Source: Borreliella valaisiana VS116
Lineage (GTDB): Bacteria > Spirochaetota > Spirochaetia > Borreliales > Borreliaceae
Assembly: GCF_000170955.2 (NCBI RefSeq)
Contig: NC_012185.1
Span: 17,996 to 81,995, forward strand
Reading direction: 5' to 3'
DNA: 64,000 nucleotides
Shown here one piece after another: positions 20,424-29,641 of the stretch. Each line of letters starts with the position of its first letter. Positions within the stretch are counted from its first letter, which is position 1. Both the position numbers and the translations under genes were made by a program. The notes under the pieces were generated by a model. The model worked only from the letters and a program-made list of their open reading frames with translations, searched no databases and was not told the origin of the DNA.

Positions 20424-21460
20424 ATGAACAATGTTTCAAACAATAATAATCAAGATATACAAAATAATATGTAAGCAAAAATAGACTTTTTAAACGATAT
20501 GGATACTCTAATTATGTTATTGGGTATTGATATAAAAATCTTAAAGGACATGGCTATAGGTATCAAAATTTCAATGAAATAGTTAAAGAAATTAAAAACG
20601 TTATTAAAAAGCATAATTTAATGCTTAATTTTTTTTAAGATCCAATTTCTGTAGAGGGGAAAAATGGGTCAAGTTATAGATTATATTAGAACTACATTGT
20701 ACAGTACAATTACTGGGTATGAATGTTCATTTGATATGCAAATTTATACAGATAGATTACAATGGAGCAATGAAAATGGGTCTAAAAATATGAATACAAT
20801 GTCATAATTTGTTGGTTAAGCTATTAATTATTTCAAAAGGTACGCATTAGTTGTATATCTTAACACAGAAAGTGAATTGGATACTGTTGTAGCATCTATT
20901 TATAATACTTATGAAAGCGAAAATCCTATGCTTAGCAAGCAAGTTAGCGTCAATCAAAATCAAAAAAAAAGAGATTAATCAAGAACAAAAAAAGACAATA
21001 ATTTAGAACAAAAAAACGAGGTTAATCAAAAGCAAAGAAAAGATAGTTTTTTTATTATAATATCTTTAAAGATGCGCTATCTAGCATAAAAAACTGGGTA
21101 AATTAATTTTGCAATAAAAGATAATATAAACGCCATTGTTCAAACAATATGTGCCAATAATGAGGCTGATTTACTCAAGTATTTCATGTAAAACCCCAAA
21201 CTTAAAAGCATAGACTATTGGGCAAGTCTTATAAAAGAATATTTCAAGAAAAACAACAAACTAGATGATCTAAATAATTTTGAAGTGTTTATGTCGCTTA
21301 AGCAGCCCGTTTACGGAATTAGTCCATTAAAATTCTTTAGTGCGTTAAAAGAAGAAAAACAATTTGATTATATTTTTGCAGCGTGGCAATATATTAAAAC
21401 AGCAAGGCACCCAAATAAGGGAGGTTGCTATAGGTAAAAATATTAGGTAATAAATAAGTT
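20424..21460 (+). pseudogene. ERF/Rad52-like single-strand annealing protein relic (phage recombination)
   Basis: Plus strand. MNNVSNNNNQDIQNNM then a TAA. Later TGYECSFDMQIYTDRLQWS and MNTMS*FVG*AINYFKRYAL, then VYLNTESELDTVVASIYN. The SxxVGxAINYxKRYAL block is typical of the ERF single-strand annealing family. C-terminal pieces: NAIVQTICANNEADLLKYF, then SLKQPVYGISPLKFFSALK and AAWQYIKTARHPNKGGCY. Both TAA codons within the ERF block stand where glutamine or serine codons are expected. The first 14 residues match those of the DUF244 gene at 16330. Confidence 0.55.
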
Positions 21461-21499
21461 TATTTTTGTAATTATAGATCCTATTTTATGGATACTACA

Positions 21500-22185
21500 A
21501 TTTAAGTTAGTTTCAGTTGTTTGTGAGACCAGCATAATGGCTATTGGTCTTTGAAAGTTCATCTTTAAAAAGCTTTTAAATCTCATCATTAGAATTTTTA
21601 CCAAATATATCTCCAGCGATGCCCCTAAAATATTATTCTATTTCGTTATCACCATCACCGCTATATTTATTATTATGATTTTGATCATTACAGTTTTTGT
21701 TTTGATTAGCAACTTTACAATCAATAGCCCCCCAGCCCCCCAGCCCCCCCCCCTTTAATATAACTATCAAAATCTTCATTATTTGCTTTTGATTTCCTTT
21801 TATTTTCTAAAAAGTCATAAACTTTGGTAAAGTCTCCGGCCAATTCTTTTTGTTTTTCAATCTCTTTAGAGAGCCAATCAAAGAAGTTATTACACTTACT
21901 CCTGTTCCCATTCATGCGTCCTTGTATCTGATTGTTTAATTTTTCAGTTGTGTATTTAAGTGCAGTTACTAAGGAATTAAATATTTTTTTTACCGGGTGT
22001 TAGAGTAATTTTTTTTCTACTTTTTCTTCTTTTTCTTCTTAAGGTTCCTGTTTATCTAAATCACATTTTTTTCTACCTTTGTATTGCTGTGTATTATTTT
22101 TATTTAAAGGGTCATTATTGTTAGAATTATAACTGTTTAATACGAGTAAAAATAGGCAAAATAATATATTATTGATAATTTTCAT
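21500..22185 (-). pseudogene. mlp: Mlp lipoprotein, decayed and with the lipobox cysteine lost
   Basis: Minus frame [22 protein letters not shown]: a standard Mlp signal peptide in which the lipobox Cys (LNSC) reads Tyr (TAT). The rest keeps one frame: [18 protein letters not shown], a stop, EEKEEKVEKKLL, a stop, then FNSLVTALKYTTEKLNNQ and NFFDWLSKEIEKQKELAG. It runs through a glycine-coding C-rich tract into a premature end. Beyond it, YFRGIAGDIFGKNSNDEI and FKDELSKTNSHYAGLTN preserve the Mlp C terminus. Mlp proteins are surface lipoproteins made during mammalian infection. Confidence 0.7.
21728..21753. repeat. G-rich tract on the minus strand (possible G-quadruplex)
   Basis: Plus strand: C6, AG, C6, AG, C10. 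The minus strand therefore has G runs of 10, 6 and 6 separated by CT, enough for four G-triplet tracts. It lies inside the mlp pseudogene and encodes Gly/Ala/Leu residues before an early stop. Such a tract is exceptional in DNA of this base composition. Confidence 0.8.
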
Positions 22186-22333
22186 TTTTATCCCCTTTTT
22201 TCTCTTCAGTACAATACATTAAGTAACAAAAAAGTTTATTTTTCTGTAACTATAGATCCTATTTTTAAATATTGATGTTATAAGGGTGTTATTTAAAAAT
22301 GATAAATTATGCGTCGAAGATTTTTTGTAATTT

Positions 22334-22806
22334 CTATTTGAAAAATCTAGTAATTAGCGATAGAACACCGGTTGTTATGATAGATATAGCAATGGGGACT
22401 ACTACTATTGCGGAAATAGTTATTATTCTGTTGCTCACTTTTAGTTTTTCCGATAATAATTTATTATTAGTTTTTATTTTTTTCAATAATAATTGATTAT
22501 TAGTTTTTCGTCAAGATTTTGTTTAAGATCTTGTGCTAAATTAGACATATCTTATTTTAAATTCTTTTCTACATTAGCTATCTTAGCGGTAAGTTCACTT
22601 TTTACATTATCTATCTTAAAAACAAGATTATCAAACTTTATCTCAAATTGTTTTTCTAAATTTTCTAAATCTCTATAGGTAAGTTCATTGTGATAATATT
22701 TTTTTGATAAATCTTGTACTATTAATTGTTCCATCCCTAGTCTAATAAATTCGTTATACATTTGTTCTTCACTTACACTTGCAGTATTTGATAGTGCTGG
22801 TTTCAT
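22334..22806 (-). pseudogene. bdr: Bdr family protein, decayed
   Basis: MKPALSNTASVSEEQMYNE, FIRLGMEQLIVQDLSKKYY, HNELTYRDLENLEKQFEIK is the classical Bdr N terminus, followed by one KIDNVKSELTAKIANVEK repeat unit. A TAA at 22552 sits where Gln/Lys is expected. The same frame goes on MSNLAQDLKQNLDEKL; the C-terminal part VSNRIITISAIVVVPIAIS and LSLITRFFK (membrane helix) survives in another frame. The intact relative is at 53306-53842. Confidence 0.8.
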
Positions 22807-22924
22807 AATAATTTCCCTTTACTGCCATATTATACACTATTTTAGTTAGCTTTAAATATTTTTATATATAAATTATAAATTATCGCAAGAAAAACCTTTT
22901 TGTAATTTTCATTTGTAATTAGAA

Positions 22925-23260
22925 ATACGTATTATAGACTTTTTTTGCTATGGGTTTTGTTTTTTTAATGTACTCTAGAAGTAGTTTGATATTGTGTTTT
23001 ATTGAAGTTATTGAATGTTCGTCTTTTAGTGTTGATAAATCCGGATAAGTATATTCCTGGATAATTCGGATCATTAACTTTAGATTTTGTTTTAGATAAA
23101 AATGTTACTGGATACATAGCGTAATCTGATAGTTGTTCCTCATATTTAGCTAAAGATTCTAGTGTTTGAATAATTGGGGGTGAAGTTCTCCCGGTAGGCT
23201 AGCAATGATAGTACAGCATAGTAGCAAAATAAGTAAAAAGTAGTTTGCTAACTTAAGCAT
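22925..23260 (-). pseudogene. Small exported cp32 protein downstream of BlyB, frameshifted
   Basis: Starts MLKLANYFLLILLLCCTII, a signal peptide, inside the stop of the previous gene. A shift at ~23.19 kb moves the frame to PPIIQTLESLAKYEEQLSDY and PVTFLSKTKSKVNDPNYPG. It occupies the place of the small gene after the bly cluster on cp32. Function unknown. Confidence 0.45.
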
Positions 23261-23590
23261 TTTCACCTCCCTTAAGAAGGTTGATATACTCATGCATGAT
23301 TTTGTTGCGTTTTGCTTTTAATGAAGAAATAATTCTTTTGCTTTTATTAGTAAAAATAGCCTCTATTATTTTAATATTGCATTTTAATATGTCTTGTATT
23401 TTTGCAAATATTCTCATTGATTCAGCCGTTTCCATAGATTTTAGTGTTTCAATATATGTTTTGTAGAAAAAATCTATTACTTTATTGAAAATATTAATGT
23501 AGTTATCATCTATGTTGGTAGTATTTTTAGCTATGTTAGTTAAATTAGATAGTAAATTAAGCCCTAAACCAACAGTATTATTTTGTATTA
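23253..23590 (-). pseudogene. cp32 protein following BlyB, start codon lost
   Basis: Frame IQNNTVGLGLNLLSNLTN, IFNKVIDFFYKTYIETLK, ESMRIFAKIQDILKCNIK, ending in HEYINLLKGGENA. It runs open for ~110 residues but its expected ATG reads ATA (..ATA-CAA-AAT), so only internal ATGs remain. All-helical, consistent with the lysis-module helper genes of cp32. Confidence 0.5.
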
Positions 23591-23924
23591 TTTATCCCTT
23601 CCTGGTAGATAGGTTTTCCTTCTTTATTGAATTTGAGCTTATTAGATATTTTTAGATTTTTTTAATCAGAATTAACTAGATCAATACATTTATTGATTTT
23701 CTCATTTATTGGAGCGAGTGTTTTATTTATTGTTGGTGTTAATGCATTCTCAAGTTTTTCCATATTTGATTTATAAATTAATTTGTAATGAGTATACAGC
23801 TCATAAACTAAAAAAATCCTTTATGTGCAATCTCATCAAATTCACCTTCAAATTTAGAAAATATTTCAATAAGGGTTGATATAGACGTAAGTCCACTATC
23901 ATGATTATCTTTAGATAATTTCAT
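23578..23924 (-). pseudogene. blyB: BlyB-like lysis helper, frameshifted
   Basis: MKLSKDNHDSGLTSISTLIE, FSKFEGEFDEIAHKGFF, then after a shift LVYELYTHYKLIYKSN, ALTPTINKTLAPINEKINK, and CIDLVNSD* followed by NLKISNKLKFNKEGKPIYQ. This matches BlyB, the soluble protein encoded after the BlyA holin. One frameshift (~23.82 kb) and an internal stop are present. Confidence 0.65.
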
Positions 23925-23927
23925 AAA

Positions 23928-24128
23928 TTAATCCCGTTTTTTAATATGATTGTTGCCATTGTCATTGCCATTTCTAAAAATCTTACCTATTACTATTGAC
24001 AATATGTCTTTTAGTAAAGGTTTTAGAAAAATTAACACTCCTAGAACTAGTACAGTGACAAAAATCATTACGGCTATAAGTTTAATTTCATTTAAATTTA
24101 TAAGAAGTTCAGTTATTTTAATATCCAT
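23928..24128 (-). CDS. blyA: BlyA-type holin
   Basis: Intact, 66 residues: MDIKITELLINLNEIKLIAV, then a membrane segment MIFVTVLVLGVLIFLKPLL, an amphipathic ILSIVIGKIFRNG and a basic tail HIKKRD. This is the BlyA holin of the cp32/phiBB-1 lysis module, about its normal length (67). It is one of few undamaged prophage genes here; holin activity alone cannot lyse without the rest. Confidence 0.85.
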   Translation of the reverse strand: MDIKITELLINLNEIKLIAVMIFVTVLVLGVLIFLKPLLKDILSIVIGKIFRNGNDNGNNHIKKRD

Positions 24129-24200
24129 TTTTAATTCTTCATTTTAACTTTTTTATTTATACATATATTATATACCAAAATTGTAATTTTTGCTAAAAAT

Positions 24201-25024
24201 TTACATCTTTAAAAGAACTGGGACAGGATTTCCTGATTCACGGCCTTGCTTTTGGACATACCACCCTTTGTATACAGGAGTTCTGCTAGATAGTGCTTTA
24301 GGTGCGTTCGATTGCTCATAAGCCATACTCGTTTCACTTCCATCGGAATACTTTAAATATAGTATTTTATCGCTCACATCTGAATAATGTTTTATGTCAA
24401 GCTCAATATCAAGGTAAATAGGGTCATGATCATAACTTTTGGAAAAAAATAAGAATTATACTACGATTTTCATCGTATTTCAAAGAAACAGGTACTGATT
24501 TATTTTCGTAGTCAGAAGGATAAAGCGTAGTTCAGGAAGTTGTGCTGTCATAAGTAAAATTAGATGGTACTCCGAGTAATTGTTTGGGAACGCGTATTTT
24601 TTTGAATAGTGCTTGAAGAGGGCATTATCAGAAGATCATTACTTCTCGATAGAGTAGCTAATGATATGCTATCTGTAAGGCGAGATTTAATTTTACTGAA
24701 AAGGTTAGAAAGCTTATCAGAATCATTGCCAATTAGTTTGTCTAATGTTTTAGCATAAATTTTTTCTACAAAATCTTTATCAGCTGCAAGTTCTTCAGCG
24801 ATTGTAGACTTTATTATCTCTTTAAAATAGTCTAGTCCTTTCCCTTTTAAATATTTTGTCTTTAGCGAGTTTAAAAAATCTTTAAAAGTAATAGCGTTAC
24901 AACTTACAACTTCATCATCAAGTAATAAAAAATCATCGTTTTTAACGCTTGTTACCTTATTTAAATCTTTTGTTTGAACAGTTTCTTGTTCATCAATTAA
25001 TAATTTTTCTTTATCATCAGCCAT
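24201..25024 (-). pseudogene. DUF685 phage tail/baseplate-region protein, frameshifted
   Basis: The first 154 residues are open (MADDKEKLLIDEQETVQTKD; DDFLLLDDEVVSCNAITFKD; LSNLFSKIKSRLTDSISLAT). A shift at ~24.59 kb moves the remainder to the frame RVPKQLLGVPSNFTYDSTTS and LYPSDYENKSVPVSLKYD, ending in TPVYKGWYVQKQGRESG and PVPVLLKM. The position just upstream of blyA is where cp32 encodes the DUF685 protein. Phage structural role inferred. Confidence 0.6.
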
Positions 25025-25033
25025 TAAGTCTCC

Positions 25034-25636
25034 TTAATTGTTAAAAGTAATAATATTTTCACTATCTTTATTATTAATTTTAAGAACTTTATCTATAGGA
25101 ATAATCCTTTTTATGAAAGCATAAATTGAATGATCATATCCTTTAGGAATAGAGTTGAATATTAAAGCCTTTTTAGATGCAGCGTATCCAACTTTTTTTC
25201 TAGTTATTATCTTTCTAAGCGGTTTTCCTGGTGCAGTGCTAGGAGAAATAAATGTAATAAAATTTGTTTTTATTGTTCCTTTTAGTGAGATATCAATAAC
25301 ACTAGTTTTTGGTGTAGTGACTGTAATATCTATATTTAAAAACGCCTTGAAAATTAGTTTAAACAATTCATTAGTGTCAATATGGCGTAAAGTCAAAATA
25401 ACACTCTTGATATTAGTTGTAATACTTTGTAAAGCTTGAGTTTTTGTATAGAAAATTGATAAAATTTGAGATAGCCATATGGCAATGTATTTCGATTTTA
25501 TATTTTCTTTTGCCCTAATATATATGAAGTTAAAATTCATGAATTTAAGCTCATTAAGCAGTGTTTGTGCATACTCCATTTCTGTACGTATAAATTTGTG
25601 AGCTTCAGTGTTTTTAAAAAAATTAGATATTTTCAT
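25034..25636 (-). CDS. DUF735 family phage protein
   Basis: Intact, 200 residues, 9 bases before DUF685 and 2 bases after the preceding gene, so part of one late operon. MKISNFFKNTEAHKFIRTEM, MNFNFIYIRAKENIKSKYI, FTLTVTTPKTSV-like beta segments and GKPLRKIITRKKVGYAASKK fit DUF735, a cp32 tail-region family. Function unknown. Confidence 0.6.
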   Translation of the reverse strand: MKISNFFKNTEAHKFIRTEMEYAQTLLNELKFMNFNFIYIRAKENIKSKYIAIWLSQILSIFYTKTQALQSITTNIKSVILTLRHIDTNELFKLIFKAFLNIDITVTTPKTSVIDISLKGTIKTNFITFISPSTAPGKPLRKIITRKKVGYAASKKALIFNSIPKGYDHSIYAFIKRIIPIDKVLKINNKDSENIITFNN

Positions 25637-25638
25637 AT

Positions 25639-25962
25639 TTATGAGTTGTCAATACCAATAATTAATCGTTCAGTTGTATTGAAAATTAGCATTGTATCAT
25701 CATCAATGGCGATATCTTGATTTTTTTGAAAATCGCTATTACTAATTTTTGAGATACTATCAGTATCTTTAACACAAGTGCTTATTTCCATAAACTTAAT
25801 TCCTTTTACTTCATTAACAGGAGCAAAAAAATCTTGATATTCAAAACTAATTCCCATATCAGAATAGTTATTTGAAATAATCCTAGAGTATATGTTTCTA
25901 ATTTGAGAGTCTATGTTTAAGTAGGGATAGTTTTTAAGGTCAAGCTTGTATTTTGCTTTCAT
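25639..25962 (-). CDS. Phage late-operon protein fragment, 107 residues
   Basis: Open frame MKAKYKLDLKNYPYLNIDSQ ... TTERLIIGIDNS. It is coupled by an ATGA overlap to the gene before it and by a 2-base gap to DUF735. The cp32 genes I expect here (DUF777 and a ~290-residue baseplate-J-like DUF276 protein) are longer and not found, so this may be the remaining piece of a deleted region or a short independent gene. Not assigned. Confidence 0.45.
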   Translation of the reverse strand: MKAKYKLDLKNYPYLNIDSQIRNIYSRIISNNYSDMGISFEYQDFFAPVNEVKGIKFMEISTCVKDTDSISKISNSDFQKNQDIAIDDDTMLIFNTTERLIIGIDNS

Positions 25963-26571
25963 ATAAACATATTTTCTTTTTTTTAAGTGATCTTTTATAA
26001 GATTTTAATTGTCCAGTTGGATTGAGTTCATCAATTTCTATATCTCCTTCAAGTAAAGTGTCACTAGGAGTTGTAAGATACAACGTTTCCCAAAGTTTTG
26101 CTATAAATTATGGATTATTAATACTTGTTTTACCTGCGTCTAGTAAATCTTTTTTCAAAATTAGATATATATTGGCTTTATCAGCAGAACTTTTAATATA
26201 TTTGCGTACTCTACACTAAAGTCTCCATCGGTATAATCAGTGCTCATAGGAGTCCCTAAAGTGTTCGCCATTATGAAATCAAATTTTTTTTCATGAGCAA
26301 ATTTCTTATAATGTATTTTTACTATATCTCCGAATTTGATGTGGTCGGTGAAGTCTAGAGGCAAGTTTCAAAGTACAATTTTTGATTGTTTAGAACTTAC
26401 AGTACTTAATTCTTATGCAAACCTATTAAATATGGAAATATCAACATGAATTCCATCTTGTGTATTGATTATAATTTTAGGAATCCTTTTCGGAAAAGGA
26501 GTTTCATCAATTGATTCTTTTGATTCATATACATCGTAGAACTCAATTTTAAAATCATGAGTTACTAACAT
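25960..26571 (-). pseudogene. DUF693 phage protein, internally deleted
   Basis: MLVTHDFKIEFYDVYESKES, FPKRIPKIIINTQDGIHVDI, then LPLDFTDHIKFGDIVKIHYK and MANTLGTPMSTDYTDGDFSV match the N-terminal half of DUF693. A shift at ~26.18 kb leads to a different C-terminal stretch, YIKSSADKANIYLILKKD, with a stop and then LWETLYLTTPSDTLLEGD. The total (~204 codons) is much shorter than expected, so the middle has been lost. Confidence 0.55.
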
Positions 26572-26574
26572 ATG

Positions 26575-27191
26575 CTATCCTTTATATTTTTCTAATTTAA
26601 ATGTTTTCACTACTTTCATTGATAGACTAACACCAACTTCATAGATAAAGGGAGTGTCCTTAAACGAAAGACTTGTAATTATAGCCAATTATTTTAGCCT
26701 AAAAGTTGGACTTTAGACAGTAAAAGGAACTTGAGCTTGTAGTCTGTTTACTAGAGTTGTTCTTTTACAAGGTGTGAGTCAAAGTAGAGCAAGCAATTGC
26801 CAAAAATAGTTGTTTTGAATATTAAAAACATATGTTTGTACATATAGGTTAATACCCTACCACTTAATGAGATATGTTCTCCCACCATTATGGGGTTGTA
26901 GCTTACATATTCTGCTTTTCTATTATAATAGTTGATAACCGGGCGTTTAGAGCAATTAGTATTGTAAGTTCGTGATATTAGCTGGGTTTTTGGTTTTATA
27001 AAAAACAATTGTGGTACATATCCAAGACCTTTTAAATCTGGTCGTGGGTATAGCAATAAGAAGTTATCTGTTCTAAAAAGAGCAAATAGTTGGGTTGATA
27101 TATCTTTTATTAATTGTCTAATTTCTTCACACGACATTTCCCTTTCTTTTTTATTTTCGAAATTGTCGATATTTTTATTTTTTATGTCCAT
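26575..27191 (-). pseudogene. DUF792 phage protein, broken
   Basis: Best start is ATG at 27191 (MDIKNKNIDNFENKKERE). MSCEEIRQLIKDISTQLFA, LFRTDNFLLLYPRPDLKGLG and YNRKAEYVSYNPIMVGEHIS fit DUF792. The frame ends at 26751; the natural C terminus (IITSLSFKDTPFIYEVGVSL, KVVKTFKLEKYKG) lies further on in another frame and reaches the DUF693 start. Confidence 0.55.
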
Positions 27192-27243
27192 AGAATTACC
27201 TTTTTTCCCCTTCATTTTCCTATAATAAAATCTATAAGCCATC

Positions 27244-28494
27244 TTAATCCCGTGACCCCCCCATAACTTTATTGAATAAGCTCGTGATTGAATCAAATAT
27301 GGGATTGAGAAAGCTATCAATTATGCGTTTTACAATCCCGGACATGCCTTCTCTTTATAGGTTTTCATTATGTTTTTGACCTATTCAATTACTTCTGAAG
27401 CATCCTCAAGCACTGGTTGCATACCCGCAGCAGTTATATCCATAAGAGATTGCTCAAGTCTGGTTAAATTACTATCAATCTTTTCTTTTCTTATCAACAT
27501 GCTTTGTAAGGCCGAAACTTGCATAGTCACTGCCTATTTCTACAAGTTTCTTAAACCTAAAGTCAAAATTATGATACAGAGCGTCTCTTTCATAGTTATC
27601 TTTGGCTTATACTGTATATTTTTCGCCTATTTTTGTGCCCGACATCATTTTATAAAGGTACCTATGTCCTCTAATATGCGTGTTAACAAGTGCTGCAGCC
27701 TCTTGCATGCTAGCTTGACCGCTATATACAAGATCAGCCATAATTTCTCCCGCAAATTTTAATCTCTCATAAGCTAACTGTTTCATGCTTGTTAGATTGC
27801 CCCCCTTAATAAGAGAAAATTGCTTTAAAAACTCTTCTTTTTTTAAGCTGCGCTCAAATCCTTTCCTAGTATTAAGAATTCCCCCGGTAATATTCCCTTC
27901 CTTATCCTTAGTCCCCATAAATAATGCTCGTTATTTTTCTATATAAAATGCGCTATTGAGGTGTTGCACTTTTTTCTATTGAGAAACTGCTTCAATTGAT
28001 TTTTTAATCCAGCCAAATGCAAAGCCAAAATCCCATCACTTGCTCTACTAACAGCGTTACCAATAACAGTTCCTAGGGTGCTATCTATAGCAATTTTGGC
28101 AACAAGGCCTTTTCCTTGGGAGTTTACTTTTTGCTTTTGATTCTTTTGCAAGTTCTTTATACTCAAGGCACCTTTTGTTTCTATCTGACATTAAAGATCT
28201 TTGAAAAGCCTCTTTTCTAGCTTTTTCAAAGCCCACGCCTTGTTTCATAAGCTTTTTAGTTTCTGTAAGTCTATATTTCTCAACACGCTCTCTTAAGCTT
28301 TCAAATTTAGATTGTTTGCTTAATTCTTTTTTCTTATCTGACAAATTACTTTTTACAATATCTTTAGTACTACCCAAACTAGATTTTTTAGGTTTAAGAT
28401 ATTTTTCCATTTTGGTAATGTTTTGTTCGATGGCCTTTTTTGTTGCTGCATGATCAAGAACACCTTTAAATTTAATGGTGAATTTGTCGCGCAT
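27244..28494 (-). pseudogene. Tape-measure-like phage tail protein (DUF759), at least three frameshifts
   Basis: Pieces in order: MRDKFTIKFKGVLDHAATKK with basic coiled coil; KGLVAKIAIDSTLGTVIGNA; MGTKDKEGNITGGILNTRKG with LAYERLKFAGEIMADLVYSG; ERDALYHNFDFRFKKLVEIG; and C-terminal IIDSFLNPIFDSITSLFNKV. Long helical, Lys-rich N terminus and hydrophobic C-terminal stretches suit a tape-measure protein, and the gene holds that place in the cp32 tail operon. It is interrupted near 28.1, 27.93 and 27.6 kb. Confidence 0.6.
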
Positions 28495-28534
28495 TAAGCC
28501 CTCATTTACTCAAAATTAATTCATATAATTCTTT

Positions 28535-28738
28535 TTATAATTTTAGATCAGCTATACGGTTAACTTCTAAAAGCTCATCATAAGGCAATTTCTTAGCATC
28601 ATCGTACGAGCAAATATTCATAATTATTGGAAAATAGTATTTATCGTTTTTTATTTTATCAATTAATTTAAAATACTTTTTTCTGCTTTCATTAAGACTT
28701 GCAATAGTTTTGCCAATCTCTTTATTTATTTTGCTCAT
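28535..28738 (-). CDS. Small phage tail-operon protein, 67 residues
   Basis: MSKINKEIGKTIASLNESRK, YFPIIMNICSYDDAKKLPYD, ELLEVNRIADLKL. Intact and coupled to the previous gene by ATGA-type overlap at 28735-28738. It sits between the tail-tube/sheath genes and the tape measure, the spot of tail assembly chaperones in other phages; that role is inferred only from position. Confidence 0.55.
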   Translation of the reverse strand: MSKINKEIGKTIASLNESRKKYFKLIDKIKNDKYYFPIIMNICSYDDAKKLPYDELLEVNRIADLKL

Positions 28739-29181
28739 TTAGCAACTAGTTCAGTAGAATTTGATGTAAGTGAAGAAGTTGCTTTTGCATAATCAAAATT
28801 ATCATTGATGTAGTCAAAAGTAACAAAATCACCAATATTATTTTCGTATTCACTCAAATATACTAAAGCGGGGTTTTTAAGATCATTATCTGCATGAAAA
28901 GTATTAAATTGTGCAGTGTAAATAATAGCAATAAGATAGTCCTTATAATAAGAGATAAATTTTCTATTTGCATCTAAAATTACATAGAATTCATCTAAAA
29001 ATTTCGGACTTATCATTAAACTTGTAATTTCTCTTAAATATTTCACCTCATTAAGCTTATAAATAGCGTCGCTTTGATTAAATCCAAGCACTCTATCCCA
29101 TTCATAGACCGGTAATACTCTAAGTGGATATTCATAGGTTTTATTTTTGGTTAAAATTTTCATTTTATATCTCATTATCAT
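28735..29181 (-). CDS. DUF1473 family phage protein
   Basis: Intact, 148 residues: MIMRYKMKILTKNKTYEYPL, RVLPVYEWDRVLGFNQSDAI, MISPKFLDEFYVILDANRKF. The likely start is this ATG or the fourth-codon region (RBS AAAGGAGATT at 29186-29195). It matches the Borrelia DUF1473 family found after the DUF1463 gene on cp32. Function unknown, tail-associated by context. Confidence 0.65.
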   Translation of the reverse strand: MIMRYKMKILTKNKTYEYPLRVLPVYEWDRVLGFNQSDAIYKLNEVKYLREITSLMISPKFLDEFYVILDANRKFISYYKDYLIAIIYTAQFNTFHADNDLKNPALVYLSEYENNIGDFVTFDYINDNFDYAKATSSLTSNSTELVAK

Positions 29182-29196
29182 AGAAAAAATCTCCTT

Positions 29197-29629
29197 TTAA
29201 TTTTTGTTTGGGTGTGTTTTTTGGCAATTAATAGCCCTAATTTCAAAAGTCACTTTTTCAGCTTTAGCTGAATAACTTCTTGATGGTTCTTCAGTGAAAA
29301 TTGCATGGTTGGAAATAATTTTGGTAGCAATTCTATCATTGAACGCTAAATCAAGCATTTTATCATATTTGCTAACATCCATGTTATAAAACTGATCGTC
29401 TGCAATTTCAGTTAACGCAATATAATCGTGACTACCTAGATTAACTTCAATGTTAAAAATATAAGTTATCGTTTTAGGGTCTTGTAAGCTTATTACTGGG
29501 AAATCCTTTATCTTCAGTACTAACAACTGCTCTTGTTGTAGGCTCACTTGTAAGCTCAAGTTTGCCACTATGCAGCTGTATATACCACCCTATTGAAAAG
29601 TAAACTTCTCTTAAATCGTAAAATTGCAT
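29197..29629 (-). pseudogene. DUF1463 tail protein, one-base frameshift
   Basis: True start ATG 29629: MQFYDLREVYFSIGWYIQLH, SGKLELTSEPTTRAVVSTED. One extra base in the GGATTTCCC stretch (~29.51 kb) turns the reading from FPVISLQDPKTITYIFNIEV into an early stop. Removing one T restores a single ~143-residue protein ending in FEIRAINCQKTHPNKN. The arrangement (sheath-like DUF787 then this gene) is that of a tail-tube protein. The single indel could also be a sequencing error. Confidence 0.65.
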
Positions 29630-29641
29630 AATATTAACTCC

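Noticed and set aside
25155..25439. Plus-strand hydrophobic frame opposite the DUF735 gene
   Set aside because: Overlaps an intact, well-placed phage gene on the minus strand and lacks a ribosome site.
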